NCBI GenBank assembly: GCA_960531495.1
Contig: CAUIJY010000068.1
Coordinates: forward strand, 248,001 to 312,000
DNA: 64,000 nucleotides
Direction of reading: 5' to 3'
Origin: Zeus faber
Lineage: Eukaryota; Chordata; Actinopteri; Zeiformes; Zeidae
In this document: positions 12,488 through 25,807 of the stretch, piece by piece
Layout of the letters: every line of letters begins with the position of its first letter
Numbering within the stretch: position 1 is the first letter of the stretch
Notes under the pieces: model-generated
What the model was told of the DNA's origin: nothing
Seen by the model: the letters and a program-made list of their open reading frames with translations, nothing else
Databases searched by the model: none
Made by a program: the position numbers and the translations under genes

Positions 12488-15192
12488 ACTTTTTGCAGAA
12501 CAGTTTTTGGCACATCTAACACATTTTTTCTGAAATTACGAGCATTTTCATAAAAACCTGCATGGATGGCAAACAAGGCATTTTCAGGCAATTTTAAGAC
12601 TGAAAGGATGTTTTGAGTAAAGGTTTCTGTCATGAATGTGTAGGAACTGCTCAGATAGTGTGAATACTGTTTTGAACTCATTTGTAATTGGGAATGTACT
12701 GTTTGTAAAACAGTTTTTGGCACATCTAACAAGTATTTCTGAAATAATAAGCATTTTCATGAAACCTGCATGGATGGCAAACAAGGCATTTTCAGGCCAT
12801 TTAAAGACTGAAAGGATGTTTTGAGTAAAGGTTTCTGTCATGACTCTCTAGGACCTGCTCAGATAGTGTAAATACTGTTATGAACTGATTTGTAATGGGA
12901 AAGTACTGTTTGCAAAACAGTTTTTGGCACATCTAACAAGTTTTTCTGAAATTACAAGCATTTTCATAAAAACCTGCATGGATGGCAAACAAGGCATTTT
13001 CAGGCAATTTAAAGACTGAAAGGATGTTTTGAGTAAAGGTTTCTGTCATAACTCTGTAGGAACTGCTCAGATAAAGTAAATACTGTTATGAACTCATTTG
13101 TAATGGGAAAGTACTGTTTGCAGAACAGTTTTGGCACATCTAACAATTTTTTTCTGAAATTACGAGCATTTTCATAAAAAACTGCATGGATGGCAAACAA
13201 GGCATTTTCAGGCAATTTAAAGACTGAAAGGATGTTTTGAGTAAAGATTTCTGTCATGACTTTGTAGGAACTGCTCAGATAGTGTAAATACTGTTATGAA
13301 CTCATTTGTAATGGGAAAGTACTGTTTGCAAAACAGTTTTTGGCACATCTAACAAGTTTTTCTGAAATTACAAGCATTTTCATAAAAACCTGCATGGATG
13401 GCAAACAAGGCATTTTCAGGCAATTTAAAGACTGAAAGGATGTTTTGAGTAAAGGTTTCTGTCATGACTCTCTAGGACCTGCTCAGATAGTGTAAATACT
13501 GTTATGAACTGATTTGTAATGGGAAAGTACTGTTTGCAAAAGAGTTTTTGGCACATCTAACAAGTTTTTCTGAAATTACGAGCATTTTCATAAAAACCTG
13601 CATGGATGGCAAACAAGGCATTTTCAGGCAATTTAAAGACTGAAAGGATGTTTTGAGTAAAGGTTTCTGTCATGAGTCTGTAGGAACTGCTCAGATAGTG
13701 TAAATACTGTTATGAACTCATTTGTAATGGGAAAGTACTGTTTGCAAAAGAGTTTTTGGCACACCTAACAAGTTTTTCTGAAATAATGATCATTTACATA
13801 AAAACCTGCATGGATGGCAAACAAGGCATTTTTAGGCAATTTGAAGACTGAAAGGATGTTTTGAGTAAAGGTTTCTGTCATGACTCTCTAGGACCTGCTC
13901 AGATAGTGTAAATACTGTTATGAACTGATTTGTAATGGGAAAGTACTGTTTGCAAAACAGTTTTTGGCACATCTAACAAGTTTTTCTGAAATTATGATCA
14001 TTTTCATAAAAACCTGCATGGATGGCAAACAAGGCATTTTCAGGCAATTTGAAGACTGAAAGGATGTTTTGAGTAAAGGTTTCTGTCATGACTCTCTAGG
14101 ACCTGCTCAGATAGTGTAAATACTGTTATGAACTCATTTGTAATGGGAAAGTACTGTTTGCAAAACAGTTTTTGGCACATCTAACAAGTTTTTCTGAAAT
14201 TACAACCATTTTCATAAAATCCTGCATGGATGGCAAACAAGGCATTTTCAGGCAATTTAAAGACTGAAAGGATGTTTTGAGTAAAGGTTTCTGTCATAAC
14301 TCTGTAGGAACTGCTCAGATAAAGTAAATACTGTTATGAACTCATTTGTAATGGGAAAGTACTGTTTGCAGAACAGTTTTGGCACATCTAACAATTTTTT
14401 TCTGAAATTACGAGCATTTTCATAAAAAACTGCATGGATGGCAAACAAGGCATTTTCAGGCAATTTAAAGACTGAAAGGATGTTTTGAGTAAAGGTTTCT
14501 GGCATGACTCTGTAGGACCTGCTCAGATAGTGTAAATACTGTTATGAACTCATTTGTAATGGGAAAGTACTGTTTGCAGAACAGTTTTTGGCACATCTAA
14601 CACATTTTTTCTGAAATTACGAGCATTTTCATAAATACCTGCATGGATGGCAAACAATGCATTTTCAGGCAATTTAAAGACTGAAAGGATGTTTTGAGTA
14701 AAGCTTTCTGTCATGACTCTGTAGGAACTGCTCAGATAGTGTAAATACTGTTATGAACTCATTTGTAATGGGAAAGTACTGTTTGCAAAAGAGTTTTTGG
14801 CACATCTAACAAGTATTTCTGAAATAATAAGCATTTTCATGAAACCTGCATGGATGGCAAACAAGGCATTTTCAGGCAATTTAAAGACTGAAAGGATGTT
14901 TTGAGTAAAGATTTCTGTCATGACTCTCTAGGACCTGCTCAGATAGTGTAAATACTGTTATGAACTGATTTGTAATGGGAAAGTACTGTTTGCAAAAGAG
15001 TTTTTGGCACATCTAACAAGTTTTTCTGAAATTACGAGCAGTTTCATAAAAACCTGCATGGGTGGCAAACATGGCATTTTCAGGCAATTTAAAGACTGAA
15101 AGGATGTTTTGAGTAAAGGTTTCTGTCATAACTCTGTAGGAACTGCTCAGATAGTGTAAATACTGTTATGAACTCATTTGTAATGGGAAAGT
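12488..15192 (+). repeat. Anchor interval of 13 monomers; first with m1 and seven-T types
   Basis: The anchor here is the m1 form, with CATGAATGTGTAGG instead of CATGACTGTGTAGG. The first seven-T monomer (ACAATTTTTTT) of the window starts at 13113. The monomer at 13737 is unusually divergent, with ACACCTAAC, AATGATCATTTAC and TTTTTAGGC. Monomers at 14361 and 14569 are m11- and m12-like (TCTGGCATG, CATAAATACC, CAATGCATT). This is a rearranged relative of the 15-mer. Confidence 0.8.
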
Positions 15193-18100
15193 ACTTTTTG
15201 CAGAACAGTTTTTGGCACATCTAACACATTTTTTCTGAAATTACGAGCATTTTCATAAAAACCTGCATGGATGGCAAACAAGGCATTTTCAGACAATTTT
15301 AAGACTGAAAGGATGTTTTGAGTAAAGGTTTCTGTCATGAATGTGTAGGAACTGCTCAGATAGTGTGAATACTGTTTTGAACTCATTTGTAATTGGGAAT
15401 GTACTGTTTGTAAAACAGTTTTTGGCACATCTAACAAGTATTTCTGAAATAATAAGCATTTTCATGAAACCTGCATGGATGGCAAACAAGGCATTTTCAG
15501 GCCATTTAAAGACTGAAAGGATGTTTTGAGTAAAGGTTTCTGTCATGACTCTCTAGGACCTGCTCAGATAGTGTAAATACTGTTATGAACTGATTTGTAA
15601 TGGGAAAGTACTGTTTGCAAAACAGTTTTTGGCACATCTAACAAGTTTTTCTGAAATTACAAGCATTTTCATAAAAACCTGCATGGATGGCAAACAAGGC
15701 ATTTTCAGGCAATTTAAAGACTGAAAGGATGTTTTGAGTAAAGGTTTCTGTCATAACTCTGTAGGAACTGCTCAGATAGTATAAATACTGTTATGAACTC
15801 ATTTGTAATGGGAAAGTACTGTTTGCAAAACAGTTTTTGGCACATCTAACAAGTTTTTCTGAAATTACAAGCATTTTCATAAAAACCTGCATGGATGGCA
15901 AACAAGGCATTTTCAGGCAATTTAAAGACTGAAAGGATGTTTTGAGTAAAGGTTTCTGTCATGACTCTCTAGGACCTGCTCAGATAGTGTAAATACTGTT
16001 ATGAACTGATTTGTAATGGGAAAGTACTGTTTGCAAAAGAGTTTTTGGCACATCTAACAAGTTTTTCTGAAATTACGAGCATTTTCATAAAAAACTGCAT
16101 GGATGGCAAACAAGGCATTTTCAGGCAATTTAAAGACTGAAAGGATGTTTTGAGTAAAGATTTCTGTCATGACTCTGTAGGAACTGCTCAGATAGTATAA
16201 ATACTGTTATGAACTCATTTGTAATGGGAAAGTACTGTTTGCAAAACAGTTTTTGGCACATCTAACAAGTTTTTCTGAAATTACAACCATTTTCATAAAA
16301 TCCTGCATGGATGGCAAACAAGGCATTTTCAGGCAATTTAAAGACTGAAAGGATGTTTTGAGTAAAGGTTTCTGTCATAACTCTGTAGGAACTGCTCAGA
16401 TAAAGTAAATACTGTTATGAACTCATTTGTAATGGGAAAGTACTGTTTGCAGAACAGTTTTGGCACATCTAACAATTTTTTTCTGAAATTACGAGCATTT
16501 TCATAAAAAACTGCATGGATGGCAAACAAGGCATTTTCAGGCAATTTAAAGACTGAAAGGATGTTTGAGTAAAGATTTCTGTCATGACTCTGTAGGAACT
16601 GCTCAGATAGCGTAAATACTGTTATGAACTCATTTGTAATGGGAAAGTACTGTTTGCAAAACAGTTTTTGGCACATCTAACAAGTTTTTCTGAAATTGCA
16701 AGCATTTTCATAAAAACCTGCATGGATGGCAAACAAGGCATTTTCAGGCAATTTAAAGACTGAAAGGATGTTTTGAGTAAAGGTTTCTGTCATGACTGTG
16801 TAGGAACTGCTCAGATAGTGTGAATACTGTTTTGAACTCATTTCTAATTGGGAATGTACTGTTTGTAAAACAGTTTTTGGCACATCTAACAAGTTTTTCT
16901 GAAATTATGAGCATTTTCATAAAAACCTGCATGGATGGCAAACAAGGCATTTTCAGGCAATTTAAAGACTGAAAGGATGTTTTGAGTAAAGGTTTCTGCC
17001 ATAACTCTGTAGGAACTGCTCAGATAGTGTAAATACTGTTATGAACTCATTTGTAATGGGAAAGTACTGTTTGCAAAACAGTTTTTGGCACATCTAACAA
17101 GTTTTTCTGAAATTATGATCATTTTCATAAAAACCTGCATGGATGGCAAACAAGGCATTTTCAGGCAATTTGAAGACTGAAAGGATGTTTTGAGTAAAGG
17201 TTTCTGTCATGACTCTCTAGGACCTGCTCAGATAGTGTAAATACTGTTATGAACTCATTTGTAATGGGAAAGTACTGTTTGCAAAACAGTTTTTGGCACA
17301 TCTAACAAGTTTTTCTGAAATTACAACCATTTTCATAAAATCCTGCATGGATGGCAAACAAGGCATTTTCAGGCAATTTAAAGACTGAAAGGATGTTTTG
17401 AGTAAAGGTTTCTGTCATAACTCTGTAGGAACTGCTCAGATAAAGTAAATACTGTTATGAACTCATTTGTAATGGGAAAGTACTGTTTGCAGAACAGTTT
17501 TGGCACATCTAACAATTTTTTTCTGAAATTACGAGCATTTTCATAAAAAACTGCATGGATGGCAAACAAGGCATTTTCAGGCAATTTAAAGACTGAAAGG
17601 ATGTTTTGAGTAAAGGTTTCTGGCATGACTCTGTAGAACCTGCTCAGATAGTGTAAATACTGTTATGAACTCATTTGTAATGGGAAAGTACTGTTTGCAG
17701 AACAGTTTTTGGCACATCTAACACATTTTTTCTGAAATTACGAGCATTTTCATAAATACCTGCATGGATGGCAAACAATGCATTTTCAGGCAATTTAAAG
17801 ACTGAAAGGATGTTTTGAGTAAAGCTTTCTGTCATGACTCTGTAGGAACTGCTCAGATAGTGTAAATACTGTTATGAACTCATTTGTAATGGGAAAGTAC
17901 TGTTTGCAAAAGAGTTTTTGGCACATCTAACAAGTTTTTCTGAAATTACAAGCACTTTCATAAAAACCTGCATGGATGGCAAACAAGGCATTTTCAGGCA
18001 ATTTAAAGACTGAAAGGATGTTTTGAGTAAAGGTTTCTGTCATGACTGTGTAGGAACTGCTCAGATAGTGTGAATACTGTTTTGAACTCATTTGTAATTG

Positions 18101-18522
18101 GGAATGTACTGTTTGTAAAACAGTTTTTGGCACATCTAACAAGTATTTCTGAAATAATAAGCATTTTCATGAAACCTGCATGGATGGCAAACAAGGCATT
18201 TTCAGGCAATTTAAAGACTGAAAGGATGTTTTGAGTAAAGATTTCTGTCATGACTCTCTAGGACCTGCTCAGATAGTGTAAATACTGTTATGAACTGATT
18301 TGTAATGGGAAAGTACTGTTTGCAAAAGAGTTTTTGGCACATCTAACAGGTTTTTCTGAAATTACGAGCAGTTTCATAAAAACCTGCATGGGTGGCAAAC
18401 ATGGCATTTTCAGGCAATTTAAAGACTGAAAGGATGTTTTGAGTAAAGGTTTCTGCCATAACTCTGTAGGAACTGCTCAGATAGTGTAAATACTGTTATG
18501 AACTCATTTGTAATGGGAATGT
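15193..18522 (+). repeat. Anchor interval of 16 monomers (3,330 bp)
   Basis: It starts with m1, carrying a private CAGACAATTTTAAG change near 15293, and m2. Monomers with GATAGTATAAAT follow (near 15777 and 16193). Near 16560 the seven-T monomer has GATGTTTGAG, one T short, and the next repeat has GATAGCGTAAA and GAAATTGCAAGC; both recur at about 49.7 and 59.9 kb. From about 17280 the sequence ACAACCATTTTCATAAAATCC and the following m11-m15 match 26.85 kb onward at an offset of 9,574 bp. Confidence 0.8.
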
Positions 18523-20187
18523 ACTTTTTGCAGAACAGTTTTTGGCACATCTAACACATTTTTTCTGAAATTACGAGCATTTTCATAAAAACCTGCATGG
18601 ATGGCAAACAAGGCATTTTCAGGCAATTTTAAGACTGAAAGGATGTTTTGAGTAAAGGTTTCTGTCATGAATGTGTAGGAACTGCTCAGATAGTGTGAAT
18701 ACTGTTTTGAACTCATTTGTAATTGGGAATGTACTGTTTGTAAAACAGTTTTTGGCACATCTAACAAGTATTTCTGAAATAATAAGCATTTTCATGAAAC
18801 CTGCATGGATGGCAAACAAGGCATTTTCAGGCCATTTAAAGACTGAAAGGATGTTTTGAGTAAAGGTTTCTGTCATGACTCTCTAGGACCTGCTCAGATA
18901 GTGTAAATACTGTTATGAACTGATTTGTAATGGGAAAGTACTGTTTGCAAAACAGTTTTTGGCACATCTAACAAGTTTTTCTGAAATTACAAGCATTTTC
19001 ATAAAAACCTGCATGGATGGCAAACAAGGCATTTTCAGGCAATTTAAAGACTGAAAGGATGTTTTGAGTAAAGGTTTCTGTCATAACTCTGTAGGAACTG
19101 CTCAGATAAAGTAAATACTGTTATGAACTCATTTGTAATGGGAAAGTACTGTTTGCAGAACAGTTTTGGCACATCTAACAATTTTTTTCTGAAATTACGA
19201 GCATTTTCATAAAAAACTGCATGGATGGCAAACAAGGCATTTTCAGGCAATTTAAAGACTGAAAGGATGTTTTGAGTAAAGATTTCTGTCATGACTCTGT
19301 AGGAACTGCTCAGATAGTGTAAATACTGTTATGAGCTCATTTGTAATGGGAAAGTACTGTTTGCAAAACAGTTTTTGGCACATCTAACAAGTTTTTCTGA
19401 AATTACAAGCATTTTCATAAAAACCTGCATGGATGGCAAACAAGGCATTTTCAGGCAATTTAAAGACTGAAAGGATGTTTTGAGTAAAGGTTTCTGTCAT
19501 GACTCTCTAGGACCTGCTCAGATAGTGTAAATACTGTTATGAACTGATTTGTAATGGGAAAGTACTGTTTGCAAAAGAGTTTTTGGCACATCTAACAAGT
19601 TTTTCTGAAATTACGAGCATTTTCATAAAAACCTGCATGGATGGCAAACAAGGCATTTTCAGGCAATTTAAAGACTGAAAGGATGTTTTGAGTAAAGGTT
19701 TCTGTCATAACTCTGTAGGAACTGCTCAGATAAAGTAAATACTGTTATGAACTCATTTGTAATGGGAAAGTACTGTTTGCAGAACAGTTTTGGCACATCT
19801 AACAATTTTTTTCTGAAATTACGAGCATTTTCATAAAAAACTGCATGGATGGCAAACAAGGCATTTTCAGGCAATTTAAAGACTGAAAGGATGTTTTGAG
19901 TAAAGGTTTCTGTCATGACTCTGTAGGACCTGCTCAGATAGTGTAAATACTGTTATGAACTCATTTGTAATGGGAAAGTACTGTTTGCAGAACAGTTTTT
20001 GGCACATCTAACAAGTTTTTCTGAAATTACGAGCAGTTTCATAAAAACCTGCATGGGTGGCAAACAAGGCATTTTCAGGCAATTTAAAGACTGAAAGGAT
20101 GTTTTGAGTAAAGGTTTCTGTCATAACTCTGTAGGAACTGCTCAGATAGTGTAAATACTGTTATGAACTCATTTGTAATGGGAAAGT
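18523..20187 (+). repeat. 8-mer anchor interval (1,665 bp)
   Basis: Monomers start at 18523, 18733, 18940, 19148, 19356, 19564, 19772 and 19980. The first four are m1-m4. The next four form a shorter ending: a CTCTCTAGG monomer, a GCAAAAGAG/ATAAAG monomer, a seven-T monomer and a GGGTGG monomer. The tail of m4 has ATGAGCTCATTTG (a SacI-type GAGCTC). The private GGGAATGTACTTTTTG at the anchor is shared only with 28097. The whole interval recurs at 28097-29761, and close relatives lie at 50990-52655 and just before it. Confidence 0.85.
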
Positions 20188-23102
20188 ACTTTTTGCAGAA
20201 CAGTTTTTGGCACATCTAACACATTTTTTCTGAAATTACGAGCATTTTCATAAAAACCTGCATGGATGGCAAACAAGGCATTTTCAGGCAATTTTAAGAC
20301 TGAAAGGATGTTTTGAGTAAAGGTTTCTGTCATGAATGTGTAGGAACTGCTCAGATAGTGTGAATACTGTTTTGAACTCATTTGTAATTGGGAATGTACT
20401 GTTTGTAAAACAGTTTTTGGCACATCTAACAAGTATTTCTGAAATAATAAGCATTTTCATGAAACCTGCATGGATGGCAAACAAGGCATTTTCAGGCCAT
20501 TTAAAGACTGAAAGGATGTTTTGAGTAAAGGTTTCTGTCATGACTCTCTAGGACCTGCTCAGATAGTGTAAATACTGTTATGAACTGATTTGTAATGGGA
20601 AAGTACTGTTTGCAAAACAGTTTTTGGCACATCTAACAAGTTTTTCTGAAATTACAAGCATTTTCATAAAAACCTGCATGGATGGCAAACAAGGCATTTT
20701 CAGGCAATTTAAAGACTGAAAGGATGTTTTGAGTAAAGGTTTCTGTCATAACTCTGTAGGAACTGCTCAGATAAAGTAAATACTGTTATGAACTCATTTG
20801 TAATGGGAAAGTACTGTTTGCAAAACAGTTTTTGGCACATCTAACAAGTTTTTCTGAAATTACAAGCATTTTCATAAAAACCTGCATGGATGGCAAACAA
20901 GGCATTTTCAGGCAATTTAAAGACTGAAAGGATGTTTTGAGTAAAGGTTTCTGTCATAACTCTGTAGGAACTGCTCAGATAAAGTAAATACTGTTATGAA
21001 CTCATTTGTAATGGGAAAGTACTGTTTGCAGAACAGTTTTGGCACATCTAACAATTTTTTTCTGAAATTACGAGCATTTTCATAAAAAACTGCATGGATG
21101 GCAAACAAGGCATTTTCAGGCAATTTAAAGACTGAAAGGATGTTTTGAGTAAAGGTTTCTGTCATGACTCTGTAGGACCTGCTCAGATAGTGTAAATACT
21201 GTTATGAACTCATTTGTAATGGGAAAGTACTGTTTGCAGAACAGTTTTTGGCACATCTAACAAGTTTTTCTGAAATTACGAGCAGTTTCATAAAAACCTG
21301 CATGGGTGGCAAACAAGGCATTTTCAGGCAATTTAAAGACTGAAAGGATGTTTTGAGTAAAGGTTTCTGTCATAACTCTGTAGGAACTGCTCAGATAAAG
21401 TAAATACTGTTATGAACTCATTTGTAATGGGAAAGTACTGTTTGCAGAACAGTTTTTGGCACATCTTACACATTTTTGCTGAAATTACGAGCATTTTCAT
21501 AAAAACCTGCATGGATGGCAAACAAGGCATTTTCAGGCAATTTAAAGACTGAAAGGATGTTTTGAGTAAAGGTTTCTGTCATAACTCTGTAGGAACTGCT
21601 CAGATAGTGTTAATACTGTTATGAACTCATTTGTAATGGGAAAGTACTGTTTGCAGAACAGTTTTTGGCACATCTAACAAGTTTTTCTGAAATTACAAGC
21701 ACTTTCATAAAAACCTGCATGGATGGCAAACAAGGCATTTTCAGGCAATTTAAAGACTGAAAGGATGTTTTGAGTAAAGGTTTCTGTCATGACTCTGTAG
21801 GACCTGCTCAGATAGTGTAAATACTGTTATGAACTCATTTGTAATGGGAAAGTACTGTTTGCAGAACAGTTTTTGGCACATCTAACAAGTTTTTCTGAAA
21901 TTACGAGCAGTTTCATAAAAACCTGCATGGGTGGCAAACAAGGCATTTTCAGGCAATTTAAAGACTGAAAGGATGTTTTGAGTAAAGGTTTCTGTCATAA
22001 CTCTGTAGGAACTGCTCAGATAAAGTAAATACTGTTATGAACTCATTTGTAATGGGAAAGTACTGTTTGCAGAACAGTTTTGGCACATCTAACAATTTTT
22101 TTCTGAAATTACGAGCATTTTCATAAAAAACTGCATGGATGGCAAACAAGGCATTTTCAGGCAATTTAAAGACTGAAAGGATGTTTTGAGTAAAGGTTTC
22201 TGGCATGACTCTGTAGAACCTGCTCAGATAGTGTAAATACTGTTATGAACTCATTTGTAATGGGAAAGTACTGTTTGCAGAACAGTTTTTGGCACATCTA
22301 ACACATTTTTTCTGAAATTACGAGCATTTTCATAAATACCTGCATGGATGGCAAACAATGCATTTTCAGGCAATTTAAAGACTGAAAGGATGTTTTGAGT
22401 AAAGCTTTCTGTCATGACTCTGTAGGAACTGCTCAGATAGTGTAAATACTGTTATGAACTCATTTGTAATGGGAAAGTACTGTTTGCAAAAGAGTTTTTG
22501 GCACATCTAACAAGTTTTTCTGAAATTACAAGCACTTTCATAAAAACCTGCATGGATGGCAAACAAGGCATTTTCAGGCAATTTAAAGACTGAAAGGATG
22601 TTTTGAGTAAAGGTTTCTGTCATGACTGTGTAGGAACTGCTCAGATAGTGTGAATACTGTTTTGAACTCATTTGTAATTGGGAATGTACTGTTTGTAAAA
22701 CAGTTTTTGGCACATCTAACAAGTATTTCTGAAATAATAAGCATTTTCATGAAACCTGCATGGATGGCAAACAAGGCATTTTCAGGCAATTTAAAGACTG
22801 AAAGGATGTTTTGAGTAAAGATTTCTGTCATGACTCTCTAGGACCTGCTCAGATAGTGTAAATACTGTTATGAACTGATTTGTAATGGGAAAGTACTGTT
22901 TGCAAAAGAGTTTTTGGCACATCTAACAGGTTTTTCTGAAATTACGAGCAGTTTCATAAAAACCTGCATGGGTGGCAAACATGGCATTTTCAGGCAATTT
23001 AAAGACTGAAAGGATGTTTTGAGTAAAGGTTTCTGCCATAACTCTGTAGGAACTGCTCAGATAGTGTAAATACTGTTATGAACTCATTTGTAATGGGAAA
23101 GT
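20188..23102 (+). repeat. 15-mer HOR copy lacking m4 (14 monomers, 2,915 bp)
   Basis: The order is m1, m2, m3, then directly m5 to m15. Monomer m3 at 20605 ends in ATAAAGTAAAT and is followed at 20813 by a GCAAAACAG monomer of m5 type, instead of the seven-T m4. m3 and m5 are almost the same sequence, so unequal exchange between them, removing about 208 bp, explains the loss. From about 20786 it matches 40144 onward at an offset of 19,358 bp. Confidence 0.85.
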
Positions 23103-25807
23103 ACTTTTTGCAGAACAGTTTTTGGCACATCTAACACATTTTTTCTGAAATTACGAGCATTTTCATAAAAACCTGCATGGATGGCAAACAAGGCATTTTC
23201 AGGCAATTTTAAGACTGAAAGGATGTTTTGAGTAAAGGTTTCTGTCATGAATGTGTAGGAACTGCTCAGATAGTGTGAATACTGTTTTGAACTCATTTGT
23301 AATTGGGAATGTACTGTTTGTAAAACAGTTTTTGGCACATCTAACAAGTATTTCTGAAATAATAAGCATTTTCATGAAACCTGCATGGATGGCAAACAAG
23401 GCATTTTCAGGCCATTTAAAGACTGAAAGGATGTTTTGAGTAAAGGTTTCTGTCATGACTCTCTAGGACCTGCTCAGATAGTGTAAATACTGTTATGAAC
23501 TGATTTGTAATGGGAAAGTACTGTTTGCAAAACAGTTTTTGGCACATCTAACAAGTTTTTCTGAAATTACAAGCATTTTCATAAAAACCTGCATGGATGG
23601 CAAACAAGGCATTTTCAGGCAATTTAAAGACTGAAAGGATGTTTTGAGTAAAGGTTTCTGTCATAACTCTGTAGGAACTGCTCAGATAAAGTAAATACTG
23701 TTATGAACTCATTTGTAATGGGAAAGTACTGTTTGCAGAACAGTTTTGGCACATCTAACAATTTTTTTCTGAAATTACGAGCATTTTCATAAAAAACTGC
23801 ATGGATGGCAAACAAGGCATTTTCAGGCAATTTAAAGACTGAAAGGATGTTTTGAGTAAAGATTTCTGTCATGACTCTGTAGGAACTGCTCAGATAGTGT
23901 AAATACTGTTATGAACTCATTTGTAATGGGAAAGTACTGTTTGCAAAACAGTTTTTGGCACATCTAACAAGTTTTTCTGAAATTACAAGCATTTTCATAA
24001 AAACCTGCATGGATGGCAAACAAGGCATTTTCAGGCAATTTAAAGACTGAAAGGATGTTTTGAGTAAAGGTTTCTGTCATAACTCTGTAGGAACTGCTCA
24101 GATAAAGTAAATACTGTTATGAACTCATTTGTAATGGGAAAGTACTGTTTGCAGAACAGTTTTGGCACATCTAACAATTTTTTTCTGAAATTACGAGCAG
24201 TTTCATAAAAACCTGCATGGGTGGCAAACAAGGCATTTTCAGGCAATTTAAAGACTGAAAGGATGTTTTGAGTAAAGGTTTCTGTCATAACTCTGTAGGA
24301 ACTGCTCAGATAGTGTTAATACTGTTATGAACTCATTTGTAATGGGAAAGTACTGTTTGCAGAACAGTTTTTGGCACATCTAACAAGTTTTTCTGAAATT
24401 ACAAGCACTTTCATAAAAACCTGCATGGATGGCAAACAAGGCATTTTCAGGCAATTTAAAGACTGAAAGGATGTTTTGAGTAAAGGTTTCTGTCATAACT
24501 CTGTAGGAACTGCTCAGATAAAGTAAATACTGTTATGAACTCATTTGTAATGGGAAAGTACTGTTTGCAGAACAGTTTTGGCACATCTAACAATTTTTTT
24601 CTGAAATTACGAGCATTTTCATAAAAAAACTGCATGGATGGCAAACAAGGCATTTTCAGGCAATTTAAAGACTGAAAGGATGTTTTGAGTAAAGGTTTCT
24701 GTCATGACTCTGTAGGACCTGCTCAGATAGTGTAAATACTGTTATGAACTCATTTGTAATGGGAAAGTACTGTTTGCAGAACAGTTTTTGGCACATCTAA
24801 CAAGTTTTTCTGAAATTACGAGCAGTTTCATAAAAACCTGCATGGGTGGCAAACAAGGCATTTTCAGGCAATTTAAAGACTGAAAGGATGTTTTGAGTAA
24901 AGGTTTCTGTCATAACTCTGTAGGAACTGCTCAGATAGTGTTAATACTGTTATGAACTCATTTGTAATGGGAAAGTACTGTTTGCAGAACAGTTTTTGGC
25001 ACATCTAACAAGTTTTTCTGAAATTACAAGCACTTTCATAAAAACCTGCATGGATGGCAAACAAGGCATTTTCAGGCAATTTAAAGACTGAAAGGATGTT
25101 TTGAGTAAAGTTTTCTGTCATGACTGTGTAGGAACTGCTCAGATAGTGTGAATACTGTTTTGAACTCATTTGTAATTGGGAATGTACTCTTTGTAAAACA
25201 GTTTTTGGAACATCTAACAAGTATTTCTGAAATAATAAGCATTTTCATGAAACCTGCATGGATGGCAAACAAGGCATTTTCAGGCCATTTAAAGACTGAA
25301 AGGATGTTTGAGTAAAGATTTCTGTCATGACTCTGTAGGAACTGCTCAGATAGTGTAAATACTGTTATGAACTCATTTGTAATGGGAAAGTACTGTTTGC
25401 AAAACAGTTTTTGGCACATCTAACAAGTTTTTCTGAAATTACAAGCATTTTCATAAAAACCTGCATGGATGGCAAACAAGGCATTTTCAGGCAATTTAAA
25501 GACTGAAAGGATGTTTTGAGTAAAGTTTTCTGTCATGACTCTCTAGGACCTGCTCAGATAGTGTAAATACTGTTATGAACTGATTTTTAATGGGAAAGTA
25601 CTGTTTGCAAAAGAGTTTTTGGCACATCTAACAAGTTTTTCTGAAATTACGAGCAGTTTCATAAAAACCTGCATGGGTGGCAAACATGGCATTTTCAGGC
25701 AATTTAAAGACTGAAAGGATGTTTTGAGTAAAGGTTTCTGTCATAACTCTGTAGGAACTGCTCAGATAGTGTAAATACTGTTATGAACTCATTTGTAATG
25801 GGAAAGT
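23103..25807 (+). repeat. Hybrid 15-mer/7-mer interval (13 monomers)
   Basis: It starts as m1-m5, then passes through a hybrid monomer at 24144 (seven-T left part, GAGCAGTTTC/GGGTGG right part). A seven-T monomer with an extra A (CATAAAAAAACTGC near 24621) follows. It ends with 7-mer monomers n5 (ACTCTTTG, TTTTTGGAAC), n6 and n7. The same 13-monomer composition, including the extra A, is at 42461-45165. Confidence 0.85.

Noticed and set aside
12636..12824. Plus-strand 62-codon frame (MCRNCSDSVNTV...), recurring identically at 14 places as part of m1-m2
   Set aside because: Its ATG is created by one base change in monomer m1 (CATGAATGTG), and the frame is the ordinary satellite read through m1 into m2. 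It has no recognisable domain. The identical copies follow HOR duplication and do not show protein constraint.
13980..14010. TGATCA/GATC variants as functional methylation or origin sites
   Set aside because: They occur in a few monomers only, as a G-to-T change next to the TG state of the CpG site, with no clustering that suggests function.
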